From contig JAQNBH010000013.1 of NCBI GenBank assembly GCA_028752905.1, positions 13,047,816-13,111,815 of the forward strand: a DNA stretch of 64,000 nucleotides, read 5' to 3'. Shown piece after piece: positions 1 through 11,767 of the stretch. The notes beneath the pieces are model-generated. The model had not been told where the DNA came from. It did not search any database and saw nothing but the letters and a program-made list of their open reading frames with translations. Origin of the DNA: Cladorhizidae sp. MBARI D1340-BT2. Its lineage: Eukaryota; Porifera; Demospongiae; Poecilosclerida; Cladorhizidae. Position 1 is the first letter of the stretch. Every line of letters begins with the position of its first letter. The translations under genes and the position numbers were made by a program.

Positions 1-950
1 TATCATAAGAGAGCACACAGAGAAATCATATATTAAGGTCATAGAGTGAAGTCTTCAGAAATTATGGAGCTCCAAAGTGTTAACTATAGTTTTTTAACAC
101 CAATGTTTTGATTTACCAGGAAAGTGTAATTTCATGCATTTCTATATATCTCATAAAGGAGTCTAACTCGAGTCATTTTTTAATATATAATATGAAAGCT
201 CTTGCATTGTCCTGTATTTTAAATTGAACAGTTTTCTAATCCAGTTATTTTCTGATGAGATATAGTCAGTCACCTGACAGCAAAAATGAATAGGGGGAAA
301 TAAAATTGTTTTATAAAACACTTTTCAATTAATAAGTTGTATCTGTGGGTACTGTTAATATCATCATAAATAACAAGTGTAGAAGCCTATAGTTGGGGAG
401 CAAGAGTGCATATAAGGACTTTTGTGGTTTTGCCCATATTTCAGCCAAGTTTATTGCAACACCACTATTGTAGCATCTTTGGAAATCACACAGAATGGGC
501 TACCTTTTGATACCAAAATCTTTGAAGTACTAAAAAGTGATAATTAAAAAATAATAATAATACCACGAGAAACTTCTATTCTACCCCTTTTTTTAAAAAA
601 AACCTCGCCATTGATCTTATGCTCATGCATAGTACCTTACTTACCTCGCAGATATATGAAAATACAAATATAGTACATCACTGCCTCAGTGGTTCCCTTC
701 TATATCAATGTGATGAAATGGATATGCTCACTATTGTGTGTGTCTACTATTGCTATTCAGTTCTTATTCAGTGTAGATGCATATCCAGAATGTACTAGAA
801 TTTGCTTCTAGCTCATATAAACAGTGAAAACTTCTCTCTTCTTATTTAAGGTGTTGCCCAAATGCCATAGGTGCTGGATATCATTCCACACCAGAATATC
901 ACATAGTAGATGGTGGAACTCGTATTCTGCATCTATCTCTATAGGTAATT
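1..950. other. No recognisable gene
   Basis: AT-rich sequence with frequent stops in all frames. I see no domain, terminal repeat or tandem array in it. Confidence 0.6.
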
Positions 951-954
951 AGCT

Positions 955-1215
955 AATGGTGGGTTACCTGTGATGGGTAAGAAGTCTCTGTGAGCCCCAG
1001 TGAGGAAGTGGTCATATATCCATTTGGAATACACCATGGTTTTGGCTGCTCTTGTGTCTAGTAGAAATCTGGTGACAGGACTTCTGATGACACTTCTGGT
1101 GCACATCACTAGTGGAGCGAAGGTGTTGTGATGTAGTGGATGGATGGGTGAGACATTCTCTCTGCATTAGGCTGCTATGTGACCATCAGGGCCAAGTGGG
1201 TCATATTGTGGCAGG
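955..1215 (-). pseudogene. Possible LTR-retrotransposon zinc knuckle and protease remnant
   Basis: Read on the minus strand, about 1215-1160 gives a degenerate stretch ending in a GHIAA motif that could be the end of a CCHC zinc knuckle. About 100 bases further on (near 1080-1010) is LLDTRAAKTMV, which resembles a retropepsin active-site block with the DTG glycine changed to arginine. The order knuckle then protease is what a gag-pro junction would show. Stops and frameshifts interrupt it, and no RT or LTR is visible beside it. The similarity is short, so this may be chance. Confidence 0.25.
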
Positions 1216-2590
1216 GTGATCTGCTTGGAAGGGAGGAAAATAGTAGAGGTTGGGGTATAGATGATCTGAGTTATCTAAAGAGTGAGGTGGTTCTCTTCAT
1301 TCTGTAGGTGCCGATGTGATCGTCAGTGATGTTCATTTGGCCTCTCATCCACTTGATGGTTACCTATAATTATCTGAACCACATCCTCATGTCATCTGGC
1401 ATCCTGACAGGGCTCGCTCAGTGGTTATGGTATCAAGGAAGTCCTCTTTCTTTAGTCTTGTTGCGGGTTCCATTTCTTGCTAATGAAGGTCTTTCTCTTC
1501 TGGTATATTTCCTCTTCTCTTCTCTCTCTCTACTTCTTCTGTTTTAGTTATTCTGCCACTCTGGTTTCTTGATGGGCTACTTCAGCTAATCTTTCTTCTC
1601 TTTCTTTGGGTCTCTGATGACACATCACATTAATGATGTTGTCCTTGGAAGCTGGGTTGATAGCATGTTGTGGGACAGATGCTTGGCTGTTTGGGTCTTC
1701 GGTGTCAGAATCATTGTCAGAGTCTCAGGTGAGTGTATACTCTCCAGCCATCTCTTTCTTGATTATAGCTCATGTCTCTCTGGTAGCCATGTTTAGTGCT
1801 GGCGAAAGGTGGGAAAATCTGTGTTGAGAAATGAAATAAGAGGGTTAGAGTGGAGTAAGTTCAGGCCTGTTTTCTAAGGGCTTCTTGACCGGTCTTCTCT
1901 TTGGTGAGGTTTGTTTCTGTAGCTGCCACCAGATGTGAGGAATAGAGTCCTTATACTGTAGGTCTGTACTCACTAGATATAGTGCTTGAAGGGTAGCTTA
2001 TGCAGAAGGGTCCAACAAAACTTGTCATTATGAGTCAGTCCATCCCCGTTATACGGCTGGCTGGCTGCAGCACATAAGTACTAAATAAGGAAGTGTTACG
2101 AACATGACCAATGAGATGTTACAGAATATTCTGGAGTTCTCACTATTGCATTGCCCAATGATTGTGTGTGCAAGTGATCTTGTGGTTCAAAGATAAGTCT
2201 ATGGTGTTGATTCATCAGTAGTCCTTAGTCAAATATTGATTATAGATATCAATGGCAATACTCTACTGGCTCATTGTCTAATGTGGTGTGTATCCTACCC
2301 CCATCATTATTAACCAACTGAAGTTGAATTAATTGTACAGAAGTGTGGAACAAACCACTAACTTGTCAGTTATCAGGAAAGGTTTGTGACGGCCATCATG
2401 AGGAAATTCCAAATCTAAATCATTTGCAGGGGGGGGGAGGATAGGAAGCAAAGTGGTGGTGTGTGACTTGACCATTTTTATTGACCCAAAATTTGGGGGT
2501 TTCAATAATTTAGGATGAGAGAATGAGGAGAAAAATGTTGGGGGAAAGGGCGTTGGGGTGGGATGAAAAGTGTGAAACAGTCTGTTAATC
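1216..2590. other. No recognisable gene
   Basis: Only short open frames with no motif I know. A G-run lies at about 2430-2438. No terminal repeats were seen. Confidence 0.5.
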
Positions 2591-2599
2591 ATGTGAGAT

Positions 2600-3250
2600 G
2601 CCACCCTAAGATGTTGCGAGGGTGATGTCAACTTTCTGCAAAGGTCTGTTGTTGATGACCTTGTCCCATGAATGCGCATGATGATCAGATGGCAGCAAAG
2701 GATAGCTTGCGCAACTCAGCCAACTGATGACAACAGAGTACGACTTCTGTTGTTTCCAGGCAAGCACACCAGCCTTTTGTAACAAGTAGTAGTTCTTTGC
2801 CAACCAGTGGTGGGAAACACAAGAAAAAATGTAATGACCCCATGTTCAACATCTGCATGCTGGCAATGTGCCCACTTTATGCTTTCTTGTAGTGTGCAGA
2901 AATGGATCATGAGCCATTGGTTGATGCATTCAGGTGAAAAATCCTTACATCAAAATAAGCATCTTGAGAGGCAGACCATCATTTTCTTGCACCAATGTCA
3001 AGGCGAGCATCATGAGTCGGAATAGGGTCATGGATTCAACATTGAGAGGTTGTAGTTGAGGTTCGGTGGCTACATTATGGCACACGTCACAGAGCAATGA
3101 GGCTGTTATCAGTGTGCCAAATTGTAGGGAAATCACCTATAGGACTATTCTTGCCATGGTTGGCTGCACCACAGTTGCATTTGGCAGGAATACTTGGCAG
3201 ATTCCTGCCATAGTGCACGAGATTTCATCTTTAAATGCTCACTTGTGGAA
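2600..3250 (-). pseudogene. Unidentified coding-like remnant
   Basis: The minus strand holds several neighbouring open stretches (about 3136-2945, 2910-2716, 2803-2606) in different frames. They contain residue patterns that look protein-like, such as LTLVQENDGLPLK, KNYYLLQKAG and SYSVVISWLSC. They could be one ancient reading frame broken by indels. I cannot assign a family. A decayed mobile-element protein is my guess from the surroundings, and chance open frames remain possible. Confidence 0.25.
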
Positions 3251-3714
3251 AGAAAAACCATAGTCATCAAGTGGAAAAAAGGACAGGAGTCACTTTTCTC
3301 CTTAGCAAGGTCAACATAGCGTTTCAGCTGTGGGGAGAGGTGACCATAAACAATCTCAGCTTGATTGCCATATTGATGCCTTTACTATGATTACGAATAT
3401 ACCCACTGGTTGATCTTGATTTTGGGTGGCAATGATGGTGATGTTAGTCTCACTGATGCCTCTAAGGTACAATTCATATCTACAATTATTTCTTAATTCA
3501 TGTGAAATGAATCTAACAATGCTATTATAGCAATGAACATTTTCACCTGGATAAAAATAACTCTATACATCTCATTGCCCCAACATCAAGGAGTTTGGAA
3601 GTAGCTTTTGTGTCTGTGGATTTATATTTGTGAACAATTAAAGGCAGAGTTAAGAAGGAGCATCAAACTAGTTCATGACAATGTCACTGTTATCTTTGAC
3701 ATGTAATCTGACCA

Positions 3715-4056
3715 TTGGGGAACTTAGACATTCAGGTAGAGTTTCTACTTCCTGTGTTTCAAGTACAAGTGAGCACTCCCACACTATTATATGATATCTG
3801 TTTAATGGACCGATGCACAATTCCAGAGATATGGGATGACAAATTCCGACTTTATCTTTGCTCCAAACTCCATTTAGAGCTAGATAAGTATGATGGAATG
3901 ACTAGAACATACACTTACATAGGGTTTGAAAAATATTCTAGACTTTTTTCTTTCAATGCAGCCGTTAGGGATTTGACTAAAACTAATGAGTTGTTATACA
4001 AGTTAAAGAAATATCATCCCAGATCCATTATATATATTATTGCATTTATAAATTAG
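3715..4056 (+). CDS. Unrecognised 113-aa open frame
   Basis: A single ATG-initiated frame of 113 codons ends 64 bases before the gypsy element 1 LTR. It has a mixed composition, with a Tyr/Lys-rich C-terminal half and no transmembrane segment or repeats. I recognise no domain. It could be an internal exon, the remnant of the sequence into which element 1 inserted, or chance. No splice sites or promoter single it out. Confidence 0.2.
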   Translation: MGNLDIQVEFLLPVFQVQVSTPTLLYDICLMDRCTIPEIWDDKFRLYLCSKLHLELDKYDGMTRTYTYIGFEKYSRLFSFNAAVRDLTKTNELLYKLKKYHPRSIIYIIAFIN

Positions 4057-4120
4057 AGCCAAAATGGAGCCATTATTACGGTAAGAATTCCAAATCAATT
4101 TAAATTAGATCCTGAAGCAG

Positions 4121-4513
4121 TGTCATGGAAACAACCTTCCATGACTTGAACTACAACACGATACCGGAAATGTATTATTATGTAATTATTACACAATACA
4201 CAGTAGTTATTACATCACCTATGTATACGGAGAAACAGAAGGTTCGGAAGGACAGATGGAAAGGTCTGATTGGACAGTCGAACCTCATGATCTAAAATAA
4301 GATATAATATAGCCTGTTAGACAGAACTGGGGAGTTCTGGACTAGGATGTGATTTGCTAAGGGACCGTATTATTCTATCAAATGTTGTTAATTAAGTCAT
4401 ATTGATGGGAATAAACAAGTGGTCTAGCTAAGGGAGTAGAGCTAGGCATCGCAGGGAGTATTCTGTGGTTCGGTCTATATGACCCAAGGGTACCAAGAAT
4501 ACATTTCCTGACA
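4121..4513 (+). repeat. 5' LTR of gypsy element 1
   Basis: A 393-bp LTR bounded by TGTCA at the left and TGACA at the right, followed after one base by the primer-binding site. There is no second copy in the window, so the left boundary rests on the terminal inverted pentamer and on the parallel with elements 2 and 3, which also begin TGTCA. Confidence 0.75.
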
Positions 4514-4514
4514 T

Positions 4515-4532
4515 TGGTGGCAGCGGTGGGAT
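4515..4532 (+). other. Primer-binding site, tRNA-Leu type
   Basis: TGGTGGCAGCGGTGGGAT is the exact reverse complement of the CCA-bearing 3' end of an animal tRNA-Leu (acceptor end ...ATCCCACCGCTGCCA plus CCA). It lies one base after the LTR, as expected for minus-strand priming. Confidence 0.85.
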
Positions 4533-4706
4533 TCTTCTCTCAAAGAAGATCCCGGACCAGCCTTTAGGTAGTGTAGAGGTTTGGAAGTCTAGTTAGAATA
4601 GATCAGGCCTACAACCTGGGCACGGCCTATGAGGTTTGAGAACCAACCCTGGATAGCTAGTGTTGAGGAGTTTTTTTTTGTTTGGTTGGTGGAGGTGGGG
4701 TGAAGG

Positions 4707-5715
4707 ATGAGCAGTGAGGACAGGAGAGCCCTGAGAGAGTCTCGCCGTCTCCAGAGCAATGCTCCCGAGGCCTCTCCTGGGGCAGTGGACCCCATGGAGA
4801 AATTCCTGTCCCAATGGTTGCAGATAGACCAACTAAGGATAGAGCAAGAGGAGAAAAGGAGAGCAGAGGAGCGGCAAAGGCAAGACCAGCTCCAGGAGAG
4901 ACTCATGAAGAACCAGACCGAACGACAAGAGCATCTGATTCGACTGCTAACAGAAGTCCGAGAGCCTGCAAGGCTACTTCCGGCCGTGGCAGAGTCTGCT
5001 GCTTGTACCCCGAAACTGACCATGCACAAGTTCGAGGAAGGTGTAGATGACATGGGAGCCTTCTTGGATGCGTTCGAGGCGACTACAGTGGCTGGAGGGT
5101 GGCCATGACGCCAGTGGACGGCCTTTCTGCGTAGTTCCTTATCAGGAGTGGGCTTGACTGCCGTAGCTGCTATGCCTGCAGACAACCAGGCGGATTACTG
5201 TTCAGTGCAGGAATTGTTGCTTTGGGAATACAGGATAACAACTGCCGAAAAAGAACATTTGATGTACCTTTCAACACCATCCATTCCGACACCTGGCTAG
5301 CAAGACACCGCCAGCAGTGGTTGGCATCATCCCCCCTCGATGACCAGGAAACAATGCTAATGGAGATAGCACTCAAACGCCTGCCCCGATGGTTGGAGAT
5401 TCAAATGAGGAACCTCAACCCTGGCAATTTTGAGACACTGAGCGAAGCAGTTGTGAGGCACTTGTCTAATCAGTCACAGAGAGAGACAGAGCAGCCAAGA
5501 CCAACTGAGAAAGCGACCGACAGAGGGAGAACTCGCCCCGAGACTCCTTTCCGGTCGGGACCTCAGCAACAGGCCCCCAGACGACTTGGCTGGGACAGAC
5601 TGATGCCGAGGGGAAGTCAAGAGAGTGGGGAAAACGGACCCCATCCCAAAGAACCAACCAGGAAGTCCGATGCTTTCGTTGCAACCGTGTGGGACACATG
5701 AAAAGGGACTGCAGA
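4707..5715 (+). pseudogene. Element 1 gag (SCAN-like capsid, CCHC knuckle)
   Basis: Gag of a Gmr1-like gypsy element. It starts at ATG 4707. The first about 80 residues are Arg/Glu/Gln-rich and likely coiled-coil. A capsid-like region follows (LTMHKFEEGVDDMGAFL, then ALKRLPRWLEIQM). A CCHC zinc knuckle, CFRCNRVGHMKRDC, lies at 5671-5712. Breaks compared with elements 2 and 3: a TGA at 5106 where they have Ala or Arg before the RxQW/HW block, a frameshift near 5250, and another between 5600 and 5671. The second half of the capsid matches the SCAN-like segment seen intact in element 2. Confidence 0.85.
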
Positions 5716-7470
5716 GTCAAACTGGAACAAGCGCAGCTGGTGGGAGAGACAACCAGGGAAGAGACCTCTAATCGTTGGACAAGGAGGGCTAAGTTGAACG
5801 GACGAGTCATGAAGGTGTGGCTAGACACTGGATGCATGAAGTCCATGGTGCACCCAAGATGTGTGCAGGAGAAAGCCAAGCTGGGGTGGAGCATACCGTA
5901 TGCCACAGCCACCTCCAGCGAGACATGGTTCCCAGCAGCCCGGGTGGTGCTGAAGCTGGCTGGAAGAACATACCATCTGACGGTAGGCATCTCGCCTTAC
6001 CTACCGGTGGATATGCTGGTGTGGCAGGATGTGCCCCAGCTGAAGCAGTTGCTGGCAGGAGTGTGCTCAGAGAAGACACAACTCGCCAGGGAGGACACGA
6101 GTGAAATGGCCCTCGTAACCACCAGAGCACAGGCACAGACACGAGTGCAGGAAAAGGAAGCGTCATGGGTACAGCAAGCAGACAACGAGGTCGTACTGAC
6201 AGACCCCACAGACGGAGACCACGAGGAAGAAGAGAAGGGAAATGAACTCCCTTATGATTTTGAAGACGAGTTCTTCACCGAGAAGAGAATCGAGAAGGAG
6301 CAACAGACCAGAAACGAGGCTGAGACTGTTAGCCTTCCCGACCGAATGCCCCCAGATGAATTACGGGCCCTACAGCAAACAGACCCATCCCTGGAGAAGA
6401 TAAGGACACAAGCAGACCGAGGAGAAAACCCATACCTTTGGGAGAATGGACTCCTCATGAGGAAGTCGCTCACAGTGGATGGGGGGAACTTGGTGGTGGT
6501 GCCGCATGAAGCTCGGACGGAGATCCTAAGGATGGCCCACAACGCCCCAACGGCCGGACATTTCGGGAAAGCAAGGACGCTCTCCACCATCAGGCAGAGC
6601 ATGGACTGGCCAAATATCGCTTCAGACGTAAGGTCAATGTGCATGTCTTGTCCCACCTGTCAGAGAGCCAAACCTATAACCGCCCAGAGAGCACCCTTAC
6701 ACTCCCTACCCGTAATAAGCATACCATTCGAAAGGGTGGCTATGGATATATTTGGGCCCCTGAAAAGAACGAAGGGAGGGAACAAGTATGTGTTGATAAT
6801 CATGGATTATGCTACCAATTAATGGCCGGAAGCATTTCCTCTCAAGAATACCTCAACTGAGACGCTTCTGGGCTGTTTGGTAGAGGTCTTTGCTAGACTA
6901 GGGACCCCCAAGGAAACCCTCTCGGATAATGGTAGTAATTTCGTCTCATGCATCATGGCCCAATTTTGCCGGTTAACAGGCATCCACCAAATAAAAACCT
7001 CCCCATACCATCCCCAAACTGATGGTATGGTGGAGAGATTTAATGCTACCATGAAGAGATTGCTAAAGAAGCTAACCCAAAAGAGTGAGAGAGAGTGGGA
7101 CCAATGTCTACCATTTGTAGTGTGGGCCTACAGGGGAACGGTCCATAATACCACAGGGTATTCCCCTTTTGAATTGCTGTATGGGAGAAGGATGCGAACC
7201 ACGATAGATGAATTAGCCCGATATTGGAGAGAGAAACAGGGAGAGGAAGGTATAGAGGTCATTGAGTACCTGAGAATACTGAGAGAGAAGTTCGAATTAG
7301 TTCGGGAGGTAGCAGCGATTAACGAGAGACAAGCTAAGCAAGCCCATCAGAAGTACCATAATCTAAAGGCTACCGAGAGAGAGTTCAATGTGGGAGATTT
7401 TGTGTGTTTTTTTTCCAGCCACGGAAAGCAAGCAAACTCCAAAATGAATGGAGAGGGCCGGTAATAATTA
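5716..7470 (+). pseudogene. Element 1 protease and integrase
   Basis: The frame opened at 5689 carries a retropepsin with DTG at 5824-5832, a linker with the motif ALVTTRAQ, and then an integrase. The integrase has a His-Cys zinc finger (H...GH...CMSCPTC), a first catalytic Asp in AMDIFGP, a second in SDNGSNF and the Glu in DGMVERFN. An in-frame TAA at 6820-6822 lies after the DYAT motif, and the same frame then continues from 6823. Reading then shifts in a run of eight T near 7407, and the C-terminal GPY-like segment (NEWRGP) continues in the next frame. Confidence 0.85.
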
Positions 7471-8899
7471 CCCGGAAGTTGACAGATGTAACTTACCAAG
7501 TAGATTTGGGGGAGGGGTCGAAGCGGTTGAGAACCTTCCATGTGAACAGAATGAAGGAGTGGCATTCTCCAATGCCAGCCGTGTTGCTAGCCGTGGACAA
7601 TGAACCAAGCGACCCCGAACCCAATGAAACACCACAATGGGAGGAGCATCTGAATCAACTTCAGCCCTATCAAAAGGAAGCATTACAACAACTGAAGGCC
7701 GAGTTCAGTGAGGTGATCAGCGACGTACCTGGAAGGACAGAAGTGGTGGAGCACACCATCAACACCGGGGACGCATCCCCCATCCGACTCCCACCGTACC
7801 ACCTCCCACACTCATCGCACGAATTCCTGCGAAAGGAGATAAAGACATTGCTAGAGCAGAACATCATCATACCCTCCAAAAGCCCCTGGGCTGCCCCAGT
7901 GGTGCTAGTACCAAAAAAGGACGAATCAAAGAGGCTCTGCATTGACTTTCGGAAATTGAACATGATCACCCAATCCGACCCCTATCCAATACCCCGGATA
8001 GAGGATTGACAATATTGGAAACTCACAATGGATTACCGCCATAGATTTAACAAAAGGCTATTGGCAGGTGCCCATGGAAAGTTCAAGCAGAGAAAAAACA
8101 GCATTCATAGCACCGGTGGGGCAAATACGAGTTCACCACAATGCCATTTGGACTAGTATCTGCCCCATCGACCTTCCAGCAAATGATGGATCAGGTCTTG
8201 GACGACACTCAGGAGTACGCAAGTGCCTACCTTGATGACATTATTGTTCACAGCAGAAACTGGGAAGACCACATTACCCACTTACGAGAAGTGTTCACGA
8301 GATTGAGACGAGCAGGACTAAGAATAAAAGAAAAAAAGTGCAAGTTTGCATGCAACACCTGTACCTATCTAGGCCATGTAGTGGGAAGAGGCCAAATCAA
8401 ACCGATGGAGGCCAAAGTGAAGCAGTAAAGAATTTTGACACCCCGAAAACGAAGAGGGAAGTACGAGCATTCCTTGGACTTTGTGGCTATTATCGGAGAT
8501 TTATTCCATCGTTCTCGACAATAGCCACCGCCCTCTCGAACCTAACACGGAAGGATATGCCAAACAAAGTGATATGGACGGACCAGACAAGAGAGGTGTT
8601 TGAAAAATTGAAAGAATTGCTATCTCAAGAACCAGTTCTACACCCACCTATTTGGGGGAAGGAATTTATACTGCAAACCTACGCTTCGAGTTGTGGGATC
8701 GGGTATGTGTTAAGCCAGCGGGACGAACTAGGCGAGGAGCATCCAATCGCCTTCGGTTCGAGAAAGCTACTTCCCAGAGAAACCAAGTATTCAGCCATTG
8801 AGCGAGAAGGGTTGGCAATAGTGGAGGGCGTCAAACACTTCAGGGTGTATCTCGAAGGAGTACACTTCTGCATAGAGACAGACCACAACCCTCTCTATT
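7404..8899 (+). pseudogene. Element 1 reverse transcriptase and partial RNase H
   Basis: RT begins around 7760 (ASPIRLPPY) and includes PKKDESKRLCIDFRKLN, MPFGLVSAPSTF and the catalytic YLDD at 8228-8239. Frameshifts occur near 8009-8140 and at about 8425. RNase H follows from about 8665, but its first catalytic Asp, in the block QTDAS of element 2, is Tyr here (QTYAS). The Glu block (IEREGLAIVEG) and the second Asp block (IETDHNPL) are present. The domain then ends abruptly at about 8899. RT sits downstream of integrase. Confidence 0.87.
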
Positions 8900-8980
8900 T
8901 CATAATATATATATTAATATATTACAGTGTGTGTACATATAATATTTATCAACTGCTGGTTCTCTCTAAACATTGCAACC

Positions 8981-10880
8981 ATGGCTACAGAAATGGAGGA
9001 TGCAGAGAAGTATTTGATGGAGTTAGAGAAGGTAATCACATGTTCCATCTGCCAGGAGCACTACACTCTGCCCAAGGTCCTCCCTTGCTTTCATTGCTAC
9101 TGCGGCACTGCATCCTCAAGCTAGCCCTCAGGACAGACAAAAACCAGCCTTTCTCTTGCTCAGAGTGTCGCAATGAAGCTACCCTGCCTGAGGCCAATGA
9201 AGAGAACCTAAAGACGGCTTTCTCTATAAACTACCTCAAAGAACTGTATGCCAAGCAGAAGAGAGCTCTTAGCAAGGAGGGAGTGAAGTGTGAGATATGC
9301 ATGAACCCTTCAGTCAAAGCTGAATCATTTTGCTGACAATGTGACAAGTTCATGTGTGAGAAATGCTTGAGTCACTCAAGCTGTTCTGCTTCGACTGTGA
9401 TGTATCAATTTGTCGCTATTTCACACTAAATGACCACAGGGACCACCCACCACTTTGACTTCACCAACTTAGCACCTGAGAATAAGAGAAAAGAGCTGAT
9501 GGAGAGCTTGAGGCCTCTGAGAAAAGTGGTAGCCAATCTCTCTTGTGTGTTGAAGATATACAGACCACGAAATATGAGCTAGCAGCCCAGGGAGAGTCTG
9601 TAGCTAACATGATCGTGATATCCTTTAAGGAGCTATACGCTATCATTGAAAGGCACAAGCAAAATATGTTAGAGGAGGCCAAAAAGAGAGTGCATCAGAA
9701 AATGGAGAAGCTTGAAGGCCAGAAGATGGACATATCCATTTCCCTTGCAGAGGTGAGGAGGATAGTGGACTACACTGAGCAGTTTGTGAAGCACTGTTCA
9801 AATGATGAGGTTATGTGTGCACATGCTGAGATGGAGAGTAGGATCCAGCAAAAAAACAATTGAAGACAGCGCCAAACCGGGATAGAAGCTTACGCCAATG
9901 GAGGAGGTTGATGTAGCAGTGGAGGTGAGCTGTGCAGAGGCCCTGGAGCAGCTCCTCCAGACCCAGGCTAAGATAATTAGACTTCCCATTACTCTAGTCA
10001 TCAACACTGTGTCCAGCAAGGCTGAGGCTGGGAAGTTATCAGAAGTGGTCTTGTGCACCACTAAACTCTGTGGCAACAAGCCAGCAACATGTGCTGTTCA
10101 AATACTGTCAACTCCATGGGTGACCTTATATTCACTGAATATGAAGGAGATGTCGTGGTGTTGGATAGAAAGGGACAAAGGTTGAGAAGTATCAATTAGT
10201 CGGAACATCAAATTCAATGTTCACGAGCTATTGCTGTAGACAGTAAAGACAACATCTACTTCACTGATGCAGGCACTAATAGAATCTTTAAGTCGAACAA
10301 GAACTGCAGCAAGGTTCAAGTACACAGATGCCAGCAAGTGAAAGGTCCAGGACATCTCAATATTGCAGTAGTTGGAGATGAAGTGATGGTTACTGAACGT
10401 GACAATGGTGGTAGGATCATGATGTATGACAGATAACTGAAATATTGAGACAGATTGTTTGGTGCAGATAAAAACACATTGTTGTGCCTATATCCTGACA
10501 GTCATCAAAATGTGTACGTCAATAGTGATGGGAGCTCTAGTATTCAAGTCTTTAGTAATGATGGTGCATTCCTATGCTCCTTTGGCTGTGATGAGGATGG
10601 AGTGAAGAGGTTGGAATCTCCATGTGGTTTATGTGTAGCTGGTCAGTATATGTGTATATGTATGTGGCAGATGATGGTGAATGTAAGATAGTAGTATTCA
10701 CCACTGAGGGATTGGTGGTGGAGACTATAGTGATGTGTGTGTAGATCAAGATGGATTTGTGACTGCTAGTGACTTTGCCTCTAGTTTTCTGTTGGCAAAT
10801 AGTTGATGCATGATTCAATGAAGCTTTTATTGTCCTCCACTCAAAGCAGATAATGGAAATTGTAAGAGTTGACATCCTTT
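8981..10880 (+). pseudogene. TRIM-like RING/B-box/coiled-coil/NHL pseudogene
   Basis: The ATG at 8981 begins a RING finger (CSIC...LPCFHCYC), but a frameshift near 9105 moves the remaining RING cysteines (HCILKLAL, FSCSEC) into another frame. A B-box follows (CEIC...), interrupted by TGA at 9334 in front of QCDKFMCEKC. A coiled coil is at about 9543-9860 (EEAKKRVHQKMEKLEGQKMD), then a filamin/Ig-like stretch, then NHL-type repeats (IAVDSKDNIYFTDAG near 10225, VYVNSDGSSSIQVF near 10512). This is the architecture of TRIM E3 ubiquitin ligases of the TRIM2/3/71 kind, a family I associate with large expansions in some invertebrates including sponges. Several stops and frameshifts make it a pseudogene unless introns hide some of them. 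Confidence 0.8.
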
Positions 10881-11499
10881 GTCCTGAAGGAAACTACTAA
10901 TATAATTCTAATTGTGGGTTGGTCCTAGTAACCTGCAATCCTTCACCCTCAGGATGTGGTGGAGGGAGGTATCCTGCACTCTTACTCACCTAGGCCTCTG
11001 AGATATATATGCTCCAGCAAGACATTCCCACTGGCTGGCCGACTTACATCACAGTCGTGAAGGCTGTGGGCACAAACCATAAGTATGCACTAATTAACAG
11101 CCATCACTATGGTGATGGTAGAATTAATGGCTGCTTGCACGAGTCCTTGATCCTCACTTCTCCTTTTATATAGGCCAGACCTGGCAGAGTCTCAGGTGGA
11201 TACCCTTTACCAATTTTTACTCATGCAGTAAGCCACAGTGCAAAGTAATACATTCCATAATGTTAGGATGGATAATTACATATTAATGGTATTGGTGCAT
11301 AACTCTTATCAGTTTTAATTACTTTGCTTGAGATGAGATCCCTTATGCTTATCTCTCCAGACATTATCCTAGCACAGTATTTGGTAAAGGATTAGCCTGA
11401 ACCAAACTAGGCCACTCCTTGTTTGCACTCTGATCCTTGCCTTCTCCTTCACCAACGGGCCTTGATATATATTGGGATTTGGATGCAGCAGGTGGTACC
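10881..11499. other. No recognisable gene
   Basis: Sequence between the TRIM pseudogene and the decayed BEL element. No coding motif or terminal repeat was seen. Confidence 0.5.
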
Positions 11500-11532
11500 A
11501 CCCTCCTGGCTAGTTGAGATTGACCATTATAT

Positions 11533-11667
11533 CCTTGTCCTGGCTAGTTGAGGTTCTAACCTTGTCCTGGCTAGTTGAGGTTCTAACCTTGTCCTGGCTA
11601 GTTGAGGTTCTAACCTTGTCCTGGCTAGTTGAGGTTCTATCCTTGTTCTGGCTATTTGAGGTTCTAT
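11533..11667. repeat. 27-bp tandem repeat, five copies
   Basis: Units of CCTTGTCCTGGCTAGTTGAG plus GTTCTAA run head to tail. The first four are nearly identical and the fifth (11641-11667) carries three changes. Because 27 is a multiple of three, several frames stay open across it. It lies just downstream (minus-strand sense) of the presumed BEL/Pao pol end. Confidence 0.9.
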
Positions 11668-11767
11668 CCTTGAAGAGGAAACAGCCATTGAATTGGGCTC
11701 CTGATGATTTAATGTCCTCCACCCGACTGCACTGACAAACACACTGCTGATGCCCAATCTACACCAC
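11668..11767 (-). pseudogene. Probable C-terminal end of the BEL/Pao pol
   Basis: The minus strand reads GWRTLN and, in a neighbouring frame, SPIQWLFPL, which resembles the closing motif of BEL/Pao polyproteins (rPvqkLfPLE). It directly abuts the left target duplication of gypsy element 2, and the rest of the BEL element resumes on the other side at 20914. The match is short, so the assignment leans on the nesting. Confidence 0.4.

Larger units (their letters stand above)
4121..8899 (+). mobile_element. Gypsy element 1, Gmr1-like pol order, 3'-truncated
   Basis: A Ty3/gypsy LTR retrotransposon with a 5' LTR, a tRNA-Leu-type primer-binding site, gag, protease, integrase, reverse transcriptase and part of RNase H, in that order. 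Integrase precedes RT, the reverse of ordinary gypsy elements, which is the arrangement of the Gmr1-like group. Similarity stops in RNase H at the motif IETDHNPL (about 8899). There is no polypurine tract or 3' LTR, and a TRIM-like pseudogene follows within 100 bases. The coding region carries at least two in-frame stops and about five frameshifts, so the copy is dead. Confidence 0.88.

Noticed and set aside
8338..9336. 332-codon fusion of RNase H and RING sequence
   Set aside because: It crosses the break between two unrelated degraded genes and uses an off-frame stretch in the middle.
11510..11757. Repeat-containing frames over the 27-bp array
   Set aside because: Frames on both strands stay open because 27 is divisible by three. 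They do not match a known protein, though the lower end may contain the BEL pol terminus.
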